Assembly: GCF_003054445.1 (NCBI RefSeq)
Contig: NC_042507.1
Span: 248,001-312,000, forward strand
Source: Pichia kudriavzevii
Taxonomy: Eukaryota; Ascomycota; Pichiomycetes; Pichiales; Pichiaceae
Direction: 5' to 3'
DNA length: 64,000 nucleotides
Positions 18,080 through 27,028 of this stretch are shown piece after piece; position 1 is the stretch's first letter; each line of letters begins with the position of its first letter. The position numbers were made by a program, and so were the translations under genes. Below the pieces are notes generated by a model that saw only the letters and a list, made by a program, of their open reading frames with translations, had not been told where the DNA came from and searched no databases.

Positions 18080-18619
18080 ATGACAATGTTGGCCAGATTG
18101 TTTATTAGAAGCGTTAGAGAGAGAGGTGTATGGGCATTAGAGAGGGCATGCGGGGGACCTATTTTCCGTACGCGGTCGAGTGTTACGTCTCAAATGTGTG
18201 GATGTAAGGCACAGCAGGTGGGGGTGGCTATGACCAGGAGGGAGTACAGTGCCAGTGGCGGCGGGGAAACGGTTAGCGATGACCACGAGGAGGAGTACTA
18301 TGTTGATGTGAGCAACATTGAGAGCCGGTGGGCTGGTCTTGGGTTTGATGCGCAACAGGACATCATTAGTTATCTCAATGTTAAGCAGGAGTTTGGATGG
18401 GAGTATCTAAGCAAGGACGAGAAGCGGGCCATTTACTACATAGCCTACGGTAAATGGGGTCCACGAGATCCGGCGGTGATGAGCAGTGCCGAGTTTGTGT
18501 TCAAGCTCATGACGAACATGCTCTTGTTCAGTGTGCTTGGGTTTTCGCTATTAAACTATGCCATTGACCAGGAGAAGATTGCCGAGTTCAATGGGGCTGA
18601 AGAGTCCACCAGTGAATGA
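18080..18619 (+). CDS. Cytochrome c oxidase subunit IV family (COX5-like), short C-terminus
   Basis: 179 residues from the ATG at 18080 (a second ATG follows two codons later). The frame is open further upstream but only from a TTG codon. The basic N-terminus MTMLARLFIRSVRERG looks like a mitochondrial presequence. ESRWAGLGFDAQQDIISYLN and DEKRAIYYIAYGKWGPRDP match yeast Cox5 (LQSRWENMPSTEQQDIVSKL and EKQAVWYISYGEWGPRRP), and a single membrane helix follows (TNMLLFSVLGFSLLNYAI). Cox5 ends with about 30 further intermembrane-space residues including a NPWGGY-type motif. Here the protein stops about 15 residues after the helix with an acidic tail. It is therefore either the main Cox5 in a reduced form or a diverged paralogue. 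Confidence 0.7.
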   Translation: MTMLARLFIRSVRERGVWALERACGGPIFRTRSSVTSQMCGCKAQQVGVAMTRREYSASGGGETVSDDHEEEYYVDVSNIESRWAGLGFDAQQDIISYLNVKQEFGWEYLSKDEKRAIYYIAYGKWGPRDPAVMSSAEFVFKLMTNMLLFSVLGFSLLNYAIDQEKIAEFNGAEESTSE

Positions 18620-18775
18620 GGGTGTTTATGACCGAAATGGAAGACCCCAGCGCAGTTGCTTGTAAATAGATCTCCCGTACATACATAGAGACATTTGTAA
18701 ATAGGTAAACAAGCAAATAAACTCTATAGTGTATTGTGCTATGCGGTACTATTATATACTGGATAAAGGTAAAAC

Positions 18776-18899
18776 CAATAATATATTGTGATAAAGGTTA
18801 ATACTATACTATGATAAAGGTCAATACTATACTATGATACACGACAATACTATACTATGATACACGACAATACTATACTATGATAAAGGTCAATACTAA
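18776..18899. repeat. 23-bp minisatellite, about five copies
   Basis: Unit CAATACTATACTATGATAAA plus GGT (or CACGA in place of AAGGT). Copies start at 18776 (degenerate), 18799, 18822, 18845 and 18868, with a partial sixth at 18891. Two unit types alternate in the order A, A, B, B, A by their last six bases. Confidence 0.88.
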
Positions 18900-19580
18900 T
18901 ATCCACTATACTAATATTAACATTAATATAATATTCTAGTAAAATATCACAATTTACCAATAAAGAGGTCAATTTACACTACTTTGGTCCAGCGAGTTTG
19001 CGCCCTGTCGCGACTCGCGACAATTTCCCCCTGCAAGGAATCACGTGACACGCAGCTTTTCAAGGGGGAGGGAGAAAACGAGTGTTTGGCCTCTTTCGCC
19101 CTTCGACGCGTCGCGAGCGCGTTGGTGTCCGATGCAGCGGTCTCGGCTGTTCTATAAATAAAACAAATGGGAAATTTATTAAAGCGGCTGCATTGGTGGG
19201 AAAAACGTCAGCAAAATGGAGGTTACGCTGGGAGTAGACGGGAAGAGAAGGGGAAGAGAAGGTGAAGAGTAGGGGGTAGAAAAAAAAAAAATGGACAGAA
19301 ACTCTTCCCGTGTGAGGTGATGTTTATAATAGCAATATACACATTGTAGTACAAGAGAAGCTTGCATACTAGCTATCCGGTGTACATCCCTTCGTTTACA
19401 AGAGTTGCACTTACTACATTTTGACTTTTTTCTAGGACAAGTATCATTGACAAGAGGAACCTAGAACGGCCCGACCTAGTGAGATCAAGAGAAACTGTAC
19501 AAAGGCAAGACAGAAGGCCAAGGGAAAAATTAAGCTTGTACATATTGGTACAGACTATACACCACACTATACTATATTAT

Positions 19581-19640
19581 AGGACAGGACAATACAATAC
19601 AAGACAATACAGTATAATACAATACAATACACGACAAGAA
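19581..19640. repeat. AATAC-rich short repeat in KRE6 5' region
   Basis: Repeated AATAC pentamers separated by AAGAC, AGT and similar (for example CAATACAATAC twice). It lies 60-120 bp upstream of the KRE6 start and shares words (CAATAC, ACGACAA) with the 23-bp minisatellite 700 bp upstream. Confidence 0.7.
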
Positions 19641-19700
19641 GACAAGAGAAGTAACTCCCCGTTAACTCTATATTAGCTTAAGAAACATCACTTTTGAAAT

Positions 19701-21842
19701 ATGCCTCCTAGAAATTTAACGACAATTAGTCCGCATATTGGCAATTCTGATCCAAGTTCTGTCTCAAGCGATGACAATTCCAACTTCAATGAGGAAAACC
19801 CCTTTAATCATGAAATCTCAACGTCAGATTTCCATGATCCATATACTAATCATAGCTATGATGACTCGTCTCTATCAAACAACAACTCCCAATCCAATCT
19901 TAATCCTAATGTCCCCGTCTTGAATCCAAAGGAATCTCTCTCAAGCTCCCCTGAAATCAAGCAACATGCTCTCGGATACAACTCTTCCTTTAGAGACTCT
20001 ACCTCGTCATCGCTATTGAACCCATTTGCATCAACTAACCGGTTGAGCACATTAGCAAACGAAAATAAAGCCAATGAATATGATAGATATCCAAAGAACC
20101 TGTCCAATTCAAGAATTAATTCAATGCATTCACTCAACACTAAACAACAACAACAACTTCACCAATACGCTCGTTCACCTAATACAGACTCAGATATAGA
20201 TTCCAATGAAAGCGGAAGCTCAAATCCATTTATGATTGATACGGACTTCTCACCCTTTGGAGGCTATCCTGCCTCATCCTTCCCTTTGTTGATTGACGAG
20301 AAGGAAGATGATGACTACCTGCATAATCCAGATCCAATTGAAGATGCAGAATATGAGAAACATAGAATGTGGTATGATTTCAAGGCAATGGATACAAAAT
20401 CAGGGTTTGCTTTAGGAGGCGTGCTGTTTTTCGTTTTTGGTGGATTGGCCCTTTTCGTTATTTTACCGGCGTTAACCTATACAGATGCAGCCCATCATCA
20501 TGATAAAATCAGTTCGGGTAAAATGTTGGCGTCTCTTGTAGGTTCTAATGCAGAATCAAAAAATGGTGGTATTGTTCTACTAACACAATATGTGTATCCT
20601 ACTTTGTCGGCAATTAGAACCTCTCTAGTCGACCCAGATACACCAAAGGATGCATATACTAGAAAAAGTCGTACCGGTGATGAATGGCAGTTGGTTTTCT
20701 CTGATGAATTTGCTGCTGAAGGTCGTACCTTCTATGATGGTGATGATCAATTCTGGTATGCTCCGGATTTCCATTATGATGCAACCAAAGATTTGGAATG
20801 GTATGATCCAGATGCTGTCACCACTGCTAATGGTTCTCTTGTTTTAAGAATGGATGCATTTAGAAACCATAATTTGAATTATAGATCAGGAATGTTGCAT
20901 TCTTGGAATAGGCTGTGTTTCACTCAAGGTGTTATGGAGGTCTCTGCTAAATTACCAAATTACGGTAATATCACAGGTCTATGGCCAGGTATGTGGTCAA
21001 TGGGTAACTTAGGTCGTCCCGGATATATGGCTACCACCGACGGTGTTTGGCCTTACTCTTATGAATCATGTGACGCGGGTATTACTCCTAACCAGTCATC
21101 TCCTGATGGTATTAACTATTTGCCAGGTCAACGGTTGAACGTTTGTACTTGTAAAGGTGAAGACCATCCAAACCCAGGTGTTGGTAGAGGTGCTCCTGAA
21201 ATTGATATTCTTGAAGGTGAAGTCGACACTAATATTAGAGTCGGTGTTGCATCTCAATCCATGCAAATTGCTCCTATGGATATTTGGTATATGCCGGATT
21301 ACAACTGGGTTGAGGTTTACAATGCTTCCATTACTAGTATGAACACCTATGCTGGTGGTCCATTCCAACAGGCAGTCTCTGCTGTTTCCACCTTAAATAC
21401 TGATTGGTATGCCCTGGGTGAGGGAGAGAGGTATTTCCAAAAGTATTCCTTTGAATTCCTGAATGATGATGATACAGGATATTGTACTTGGTATGTTGGT
21501 GACAATCCAACTTTCACTGTACATGCAAATGCTTTGGCACCAAATGGTAATATTGGATGGCGTAGAATCTCAAAGGAACCAATGTCAATGATTCTGAATT
21601 TTGGTATCTCACAGAACTGGGCGTACATTGATTTCCCATCAATTGTTTTCCCATCTTACTTTGAAATTGATTCGGTGAGAATTTACCAACCAAAGGATCA
21701 AATCAGCGTTACCTGTGACCCACATGACTATCCAACTTATGACTATATTGAAAAACATCCATTGGCTTACAAAAACTGGAACAAAACCAGTTGGACCGCT
21801 GCTGGTTATTCCGTACCTAAGAATTCTTTGGTTGGCTGCTGA
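19701..21842 (+). CDS. KRE6: Beta-1,6-glucan synthesis protein KRE6/SKN1 (GH16 family)
   Basis: 713 residues, type II membrane protein. The cytosolic N-terminus (1-230) is Ser/Asn-rich and disordered. One membrane helix lies at about 233-255 (LGGVLFFVFGGLALFVILPA). The luminal GH16 domain runs from about 325 to 690, with DEFAAEGRTFYDGDDQFWYA, GLWPGMWSMGNLG, and the catalytic EIDILEGE at about 500. The C-terminal GYSVPKNSLVGC is typical of Kre6/Skn1. Both proteins act in the ER/Golgi and at the plasma membrane and are needed for cell-wall beta-1,6-glucan. I cannot separate KRE6 from its paralogue SKN1 by sequence alone; length (Kre6 720, Skn1 771) slightly favours KRE6. First ATG used. Confidence 0.9.
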   Translation: MPPRNLTTISPHIGNSDPSSVSSDDNSNFNEENPFNHEISTSDFHDPYTNHSYDDSSLSNNNSQSNLNPNVPVLNPKESLSSSPEIKQHALGYNSSFRDSTSSSLLNPFASTNRLSTLANENKANEYDRYPKNLSNSRINSMHSLNTKQQQQLHQYARSPNTDSDIDSNESGSSNPFMIDTDFSPFGGYPASSFPLLIDEKEDDDYLHNPDPIEDAEYEKHRMWYDFKAMDTKSGFALGGVLFFVFGGLALFVILPALTYTDAAHHHDKISSGKMLASLVGSNAESKNGGIVLLTQYVYPTLSAIRTSLVDPDTPKDAYTRKSRTGDEWQLVFSDEFAAEGRTFYDGDDQFWYAPDFHYDATKDLEWYDPDAVTTANGSLVLRMDAFRNHNLNYRSGMLHSWNRLCFTQGVMEVSAKLPNYGNITGLWPGMWSMGNLGRPGYMATTDGVWPYSYESCDAGITPNQSSPDGINYLPGQRLNVCTCKGEDHPNPGVGRGAPEIDILEGEVDTNIRVGVASQSMQIAPMDIWYMPDYNWVEVYNASITSMNTYAGGPFQQAVSAVSTLNTDWYALGEGERYFQKYSFEFLNDDDTGYCTWYVGDNPTFTVHANALAPNGNIGWRRISKEPMSMILNFGISQNWAYIDFPSIVFPSYFEIDSVRIYQPKDQISVTCDPHDYPTYDYIEKHPLAYKNWNKTSWTAAGYSVPKNSLVGC

Positions 21843-22272
21843 GCTAAGCATGCATGGAGTTAGTGGCAGATGCCATCCCGTGTTTTGTCTTAAATAAACC
21901 ACTATAACATTCTTGTGGTTCAAGTTCAAGTTCAAGTTTAAGTTTCTTTTTATATCCTTTATCTTTAGCTCTTTGTACATTTTTTCCTCCTTTCTTTTCA
22001 TATTATAAACTTATATACTATATAGCGTTGTTTGTTAGCTATTGCTTGCTTGGTTAGTTGAAGATGTGCCATCTATGTTAATTTAGTTTCAAAATGACAA
22101 CTCGTCTTCTTTTTTTACGTTATGTGTTGAGCCTCCATACAAGCTCCGGACTTCAGAAATTTGCCTATAAATATGTGCCTCTAATTCTCAGACACATTTG
22201 TCAGGCCCTATTCCTAGGGTCTTTCTTTCTTTTAAACAAAAATTATTCTCATTACTCAACCAAACATTAGAG
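21843..22272. other. Intergenic region KRE6 to YMR090W-like
   Basis: 430 bp between two plus-strand genes. The short repeat CAAGTT (three tandem hexamers within 21919-21938) and T-rich DNA follow the KRE6 stop. A TATA-like TATAAATATG lies at 22166-22175, about 100 bp before the next start. No other gene is seen. Confidence 0.45.
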
Positions 22273-22968
22273 ATGACGTTAAGACTTGCTGTGATTGGTG
22301 CCAACGGTAAGGTTGCAACTAAATTAATGAAAAGATTAGCCCAACTCAAGAATGAGTTTGATACCGTCGCCTTTATCCGGAATGAGGCTCAAGCTCCAAA
22401 GTTCACTAAGCTGGGCATCAAGTACTCTACGGAGATTGATCTTACAAACACACCAGTAGAAGGGATTACAGAGGCGTTGAGAGGGTTCGACGCAATTGTT
22501 TTCAGTGCAGGAGCTGGTGGGAAAGGTTTGGATCTAACATTTTCAGTTGATCTCGATGGCGCCATCAAGGTTAAGGAATCGATAGAGAACAACAACTCCA
22601 ACCAGAGACTTATTTTGGTCAGCGCCATCAAGGCAAAGGATAGAAGCTATTGGTGGGACACAGATCTAAGATCCTATTATATCGCTAAAAAGTATGCCGA
22701 CCAAATCATTGAAAGCTCAGACATCAATTATACAATTCTTCAACCTGGCTATTTACTGGATACTGATGCCACAGGGAAAATTGCAGACCCTAAGAAAGTT
22801 AACAATTATGCAGACACAGTGAAGGGTCAGCATGAGAAAATATCCATCCCTAGAGACGATGTTGCGTTGACAATCATTGAGTCTCTGAGAAACAAAAATA
22901 CCAATAGGAAGGTCATTCCCTTGATCAGCGGAGATATTCCAATATCAGAGGCATTAAAGAATTTATAA
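22273..22968 (+). CDS. Atypical short-chain dehydrogenase, YMR090W-like
   Basis: 231 residues from the ATG at 22273. An upstream in-frame extension begins at TTG and contains no ATG, so it is excluded. The N-terminal dinucleotide-binding motif is VIGANGKVATK. VFSAGAGGKGLDLTFSVDLD, RLILVSAIKAKDR, SYYIAKKYADQ (the YxxxK pair) and YTILQPGYL match Saccharomyces Ymr090w (227 residues) along its whole length. The family (SDR_a5-type, NAD(P)-binding) has no firmly assigned substrate; the yeast protein is cytosolic and nonessential. It converges on the URN1-like gene with only 56 bp between stops. Confidence 0.85.
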   Translation: MTLRLAVIGANGKVATKLMKRLAQLKNEFDTVAFIRNEAQAPKFTKLGIKYSTEIDLTNTPVEGITEALRGFDAIVFSAGAGGKGLDLTFSVDLDGAIKVKESIENNNSNQRLILVSAIKAKDRSYWWDTDLRSYYIAKKYADQIIESSDINYTILQPGYLLDTDATGKIADPKKVNNYADTVKGQHEKISIPRDDVALTIIESLRNKNTNRKVIPLISGDIPISEALKNL

Positions 22969-23024
22969 TACTCTCTGTCATGGAGAATTGAGGTAAATAA
23001 AACACACATCCAATTTATAGTCTC

Positions 23025-23912
23025 CTAACTAAATACCGTTCCTTTTAGCTCGTTGATCTCGTCCTCCGGTAGAAAATATATTTCCCACAAATCTAGCTTC
23101 TTTGTCTTTATGAGTTCCAGGACTTGGTCAAACGTCTTGTTCTTGTATTTGCCAAGTTCACCCGCCAGAGCTTTTGACTTTTCAGCGACAGGTAACTTGT
23201 AAAACTGAACCCATTTATTGTATATTTGTTGCCTGACATTCTGGGAGGTGCATCCACACAGATGATCGTATCTCTGATCATTATCGACCTTGCTCTTTCT
23301 CTTGATTTGCCTGTTAAAATCCGTGTAAAATTTGGGGAACTTGAACTCATTCAGTGATTTCAGAAAAGAAACAAATTGAAGTTCAGGAGTGTCATACTCG
23401 ATAAAATTGCTGACTTTATTTGTTATTTCAGCTTCGCCTTGGACTCGACAGTACTCATCCCATAAATCCCGCCGTTGGCTGTCGTCAAGATTATTACATT
23501 GGTTGATGATGTATTCTTCGTCTTCCACAATTTCCTCAACGTCAAGGTCATACGATGCAAAGGGATCTACTTGGTGTTTCTCCAACAATCTGATGAAATT
23601 CACCGCCATTAATTGGCTTGAATCAGACGCATTGTTGATTAACTTGGTTATCTTTGGATACTTTGTCAGATACTCGGCTTCCAGGGGATCAGAAGCGTCA
23701 ATATGTGTTTCTCCATCATCAAAATCCTCAAGGTCATCAAGGTCGGATAGGGCAAGACAACACTCTTCCTCGTTGCTGTGTTCGGACAAATCGTCATTCT
23801 CAAGATCACTGACATTTAACTGCTGCTTGTCACTTGATTCCATTCTGGATTCCGTTTTAGCTCCTGAATGTTTATCATCTAGTTTCCGCCTCTTTGACTG
23901 TGCTTCCTCCAT
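23025..23912 (-). CDS. FF-domain protein, URN1-like
   Basis: 295 residues. The first 90 are polar and very acidic (LENDDLSEHSNEEE, LSDLDDLEDFDDGE). An FF-type domain follows at about 100-155: FIRLLEKHQVDPFASYDLDV then DSQRRDLWDEYC resembles Urn1 FFELFDRYKLDKFSTWSL and RESLFEEWC. The C-terminal part (FNRQIKRKSKV ... YNKWVQFYKLPVAEKSK) also parallels Urn1. Urn1 copurifies with pre-mRNA splicing factors. Saccharomyces Urn1 has an N-terminal WW domain (465 residues in all) that is missing here, so either the WW domain was never part of this lineage's protein or the match is to the FF module only. Confidence 0.55.
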   Translation of the reverse strand: MEEAQSKRRKLDDKHSGAKTESRMESSDKQQLNVSDLENDDLSEHSNEEECCLALSDLDDLEDFDDGETHIDASDPLEAEYLTKYPKITKLINNASDSSQLMAVNFIRLLEKHQVDPFASYDLDVEEIVEDEEYIINQCNNLDDSQRRDLWDEYCRVQGEAEITNKVSNFIEYDTPELQFVSFLKSLNEFKFPKFYTDFNRQIKRKSKVDNDQRYDHLCGCTSQNVRQQIYNKWVQFYKLPVAEKSKALAGELGKYKNKTFDQVLELIKTKKLDLWEIYFLPEDEINELKGTVFS

Positions 23913-24185
23913 GATGTTCTACTTCCTCGCCAAGTGGCAGGCAACCGTATATACTTCAAAAGATTCAGTTGATCTTCACAGTTAAATCTATTATTGGAAA
24001 TGTAGAAAAAAAAAATCTGCAGCATGTCTGTACTAGACATACCGTGCGATAGTTGCAGCTCATATGGATTGCAAGAACTCTATACTATATACACGTTAGA
24101 GATTTAGAGAAGAGGATAGGAGAGATGGAGTACGAGGGGGGGGAAGGATTACATCTACAAGGGAATGTTATAAGGAATGCTCCAA

Positions 24186-25742
24186 TCAGTTGACCCATTG
24201 GATGTATTCAGAATCAACTGGACTTGGCTGGGTCTTTCTATTCAAGACCATCTTAACCTTAGCATCAACACCGGCTTTATTATCGTACTTCATTTGGAAG
24301 TAATCTAGGGTCTCCTTGAATGTAACCATAACTTCTTCGTCCTTTGACTCCTCGGTCCCCTTCACATAAGCCTCAATTTCTGCTTGAGTTGGTAGACCCA
24401 TATGGTGGGGGTACTGGTTAAAATTGGAGACGCGTTCACCCAATTCATTGAAGTTTCCAATTTTCAATGAATTTAGCAATTCGATTTCATTTTCTAGCTG
24501 ATCCTTTGCCTCAACCTCATTTGCAGAGGAAGGCACCTTAGGATTGTAAACATCTAGTGAGATCAACTCGGATACAGTTTCCGTGGAGACATCATCAATG
24601 GTCTTATAAACTGTCGAAGTAATTGGAGTCTTATTCTTTTCAATCAACTTGTTATTAATAAAAGAATTAAAATCATTATCCCTATAGTTGGTCATCAATT
24701 TACCAGCCAATTTCAACTCTCTTGATAATGCCTCTTGAATGGAAGCATCCTTATTCTTCAATAACAATTTGAAATTCAATTCCAATGAGAGGGGAGATTT
24801 AGATCTTAATTTTTGGATTGTTTCAAGTGCAAATGAGGAACCATCATCTTCTAATGCCTTGATGATATCTTTAACAGATTTTTGTGTATTTGGATCAAAA
24901 CATCTTTCAATAGTATTTAATTCTTTTAAAGAATATTTAAATTGATGATTCTTTGGAATTTGAATAGAAAATTCTTCAATTAAACTATTAACAATTGGGA
25001 ATAATGCTTCACTGTTGTTTCTATTAAAGATTGTATTTTTTCTTCTATCGGTGGCCAAAACAGGTAATTCCAATGCAGACAATCTCTCAGTTAATTCGGT
25101 GAATCTATTTAATGGAACATAATGAGTACCAAATCCAGCTAACAAGGTATCAAACCCAATCAATTCATCACCCGTCAGAGAGAGGTAATAACCCAAATTG
25201 GCATCCAATTTAGGTAACCAGAACGATGTCCCTACATCATTAAAGAATCCAATTGAAGTTTCTGGCATTGCAAATCTTGTTGTTTCAGTAACAACTCTAA
25301 AGGGACCATGAACTGATAATCCTACACCTCCTCCCATAACTATACCATTGACAAGAGAAACTATTGGTTTGCCGTAAATGGATAAAAGGTAGTTCAAATT
25401 GTACTCTGATTTAAAAAAATCAAGGGATTTTTTTGAATGATTATCTAAATTGAATTTGGCACATTGGACAACATCACCACCAGAACAAAAGGCCCGTTCA
25501 GTGGATGACTTAATTAGAATCAAGTTAGCCGATTTCGATTTCGAGAACTCAACCAATCTAGGAATGATTGCATCACACATTTCTGTGTTTAGTGCATTCA
25601 ATTTGTCAGGTCTATTTAGCGTGACTGTTCTTGCATTACCGTGAACATGAAACTCAACCAAGTTTTTCGAAGTTGCAGTAGCCATGTTTCTCAGCAATGA
25701 GAGACGTTGCCTGTTCAGGGAAAGCTTTGTATATGAGAGCAT
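24186..25742 (-). CDS. EHD3: Mitochondrial 3-hydroxyisobutyryl-CoA hydrolase EHD3
   Basis: 518 residues. The N-terminus MLSYTKLSLNRQRLSLLRNM is a basic mitochondrial presequence. The crotonase-fold core shows VTLNRPDKLNALN, ERAFCSGGDVVQ, the oxyanion-hole segment IVMGGGVGLSVHG and RFAMPETSIGFFNDVG. GFGTHYVP is typical of 3-hydroxyisobutyryl-CoA hydrolases (valine catabolism). Saccharomyces Ehd3 has 500 residues and is also found as a subunit of the mitochondrial small ribosomal subunit. The C-terminal segment (ANEVEAKDQ and FNQYPHHMGLPTQAEIEAYV) is that of the fungal family. Divergent with DES1. First ATG used. Confidence 0.9.
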   Translation of the reverse strand: MLSYTKLSLNRQRLSLLRNMATATSKNLVEFHVHGNARTVTLNRPDKLNALNTEMCDAIIPRLVEFSKSKSANLILIKSSTERAFCSGGDVVQCAKFNLDNHSKKSLDFFKSEYNLNYLLSIYGKPIVSLVNGIVMGGGVGLSVHGPFRVVTETTRFAMPETSIGFFNDVGTSFWLPKLDANLGYYLSLTGDELIGFDTLLAGFGTHYVPLNRFTELTERLSALELPVLATDRRKNTIFNRNNSEALFPIVNSLIEEFSIQIPKNHQFKYSLKELNTIERCFDPNTQKSVKDIIKALEDDGSSFALETIQKLRSKSPLSLELNFKLLLKNKDASIQEALSRELKLAGKLMTNYRDNDFNSFINNKLIEKNKTPITSTVYKTIDDVSTETVSELISLDVYNPKVPSSANEVEAKDQLENEIELLNSLKIGNFNELGERVSNFNQYPHHMGLPTQAEIEAYVKGTEESKDEEVMVTFKETLDYFQMKYDNKAGVDAKVKMVLNRKTQPSPVDSEYIQWVN

Positions 25743-26770
25743 CTTGAAATGGATCTAAAGGGACTTGTTTAAGAAAAAAAAAGCTATTGTAAGATCTTCA
25801 CCAATCTCTTTTATATGTAAAATGAAAAAAAAAAAGGGCTCTAAATGAAGGCTCAGTAGATTTGCGGAGATTGTAAAATGGGGCAATTCAAATGTTGCTG
25901 TCTATGTGGAGTATCTGAGAGAGAATAAACACAGGGTGGGGGAGGGGGAAAAAAAAGAGAAATGGAATGAAATGGCTCTTGGACGTTTATATATGTATAT
26001 GTGCAAGTCTAAGTAGAAGTGGTAGTCTATGTATATGAGTATAGGTCTATATGTCTATAAGAGTATGACTAGATGGCTATACTTGTATGAACGTGTCCCA
26101 GGGTGTGGTATTGAGGGAGTGTAGTTAGGAGACTGTGTATTGGAGGAATGTAACACTACCAAGTTCAAATGAGACACTCGACACTCCGATTGGAAAATAT
26201 AGTTGATTTTCCCCTTTTCCACATTTAACACTTCACTATTGAAAATTGGGAAATACTGGAATTTTTGAATTTTCCCAAATTTCTCAGATTGCCGTTTACA
26301 GTTTTCTAAAGTGGCAAATGTATAAAACGAGACACAACAAAAGGGGAAATAATGTGATGCGGAACAACAAAGGTGGAAGAGGTAAATATATGAGGGGGAG
26401 GATCTAGGCCGGGTAACCAGAAGATATGGTAAAAACGGTGAAACTGTCGCGAGAAGACGCTTAAATGGGGGGGGGAAGGGGGGAAAGAGTGTCGAAAAAA
26501 ACAAAAAAAAAAAAAATCACTCTCCCATGCCTATTATTTTATTTTATTTTATATTATTTGATTCTACGACGCGTCGGAAAAGCACGTTTATTTTTTTGTG
26601 TGTGTGTTTTTATACGAGCAACGAGTAGCGAGGGAAAATAATGGTGTTATCATTGTGAAAAGAGAGTTTTGACAGCAAGTGCGTGCAAAGAGTGGAAATA
26701 ATGAATGGTGAAAATGATATTTAAAGACTCAAATTCAGGTACACTGAGGTGTATAGAGTTATATTGAACT

Positions 26771-26960
26771 TGATTTCAGCTGATTTGATTTTATTTGATT
26801 TTATTTGATTTTATTTGATTTTATTTGATTTTATTTGATTTTATTTGATTTTATTTGATTTTATTTGAGTTGCTTTGAGTTGCTTTGATTTGATTTGATT
26901 TGATTTCATTTGATTTGAGTTGCTTTGATTTGATTTCATTTGATTTCATTTGAGTTGCTT
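26771..26960. repeat. 10-bp-period tandem repeat with phased T-tracts in DES1 promoter
   Basis: Nineteen consecutive 10-bp blocks in one register. Seven are perfect TTATTTGATT (26791-26860), one is TTATTTGAGT, and the rest are variants such as TGATTTGATT, TGATTTCATT and TGCTTTGAGT. T-runs of three or four recur every 10 bp without a slip across about 190 bp. The array ends 11 bp before the TATAAATA box. Confidence 0.92.
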
Positions 26961-26971
26961 CTCGTTGCAGT

Positions 26972-26979
26972 TATAAATA
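26972..26979 (+). promoter_or_regulatory. TATA box of DES1
   Basis: TATAAATA lies 50 bp upstream of the DES1 ATG, so the transcript should have a very short leader if transcription starts at the usual distance. Confidence 0.6.
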
Positions 26980-27028
26980 CGTTGTCCAAGTCATACCACG
27001 AGAGGAAATTGAAACCTAGTTATTGAGA

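Larger units (their letters stand above)
18620..19700. promoter_or_regulatory. Promoter region of KRE6/SKN1 with repeats
   Basis: 1081 bp. From left to right: a 23-bp minisatellite (18776-18899), an AT-rich spacer, a GC-rich island (18985-19130) with CGCGACTCGCGAC, a TCACGTG E-box (19041-19047) and an ACGCGT MCB box (19106-19111), a TATA-like TATAAATA (19153-19160), and an AATAC-repeat leader (19581-19640). MCB boxes bind MBF at G1/S and CACGTG binds Cbf1 in yeasts. That these sites work here is inference. Confidence 0.6.
25743..27028. promoter_or_regulatory. Divergent promoter region EHD3 / DES1
   Basis: 1286 bp. Near EHD3 lie poly(A) runs (25780, 25830, 25950). A stretch with repeated TATATGTATATG and TAGTCTATG words covers 25985-26075. 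A 149-codon minus-strand frame (26055-26504) is low-complexity and not called. G-rich and A-rich runs lie at 26468-26515, ACGCGT at 26569-26574, and the 10-bp-phased repeat (26771-26960) with a TATA box (26972) abuts DES1. Confidence 0.6.

Noticed and set aside
26055-26504. 149-codon minus-strand frame between EHD3 and DES1
   Set aside because: Low-complexity Phe/Ser/Pro-rich translation over simple-sequence DNA, no recognisable domain.
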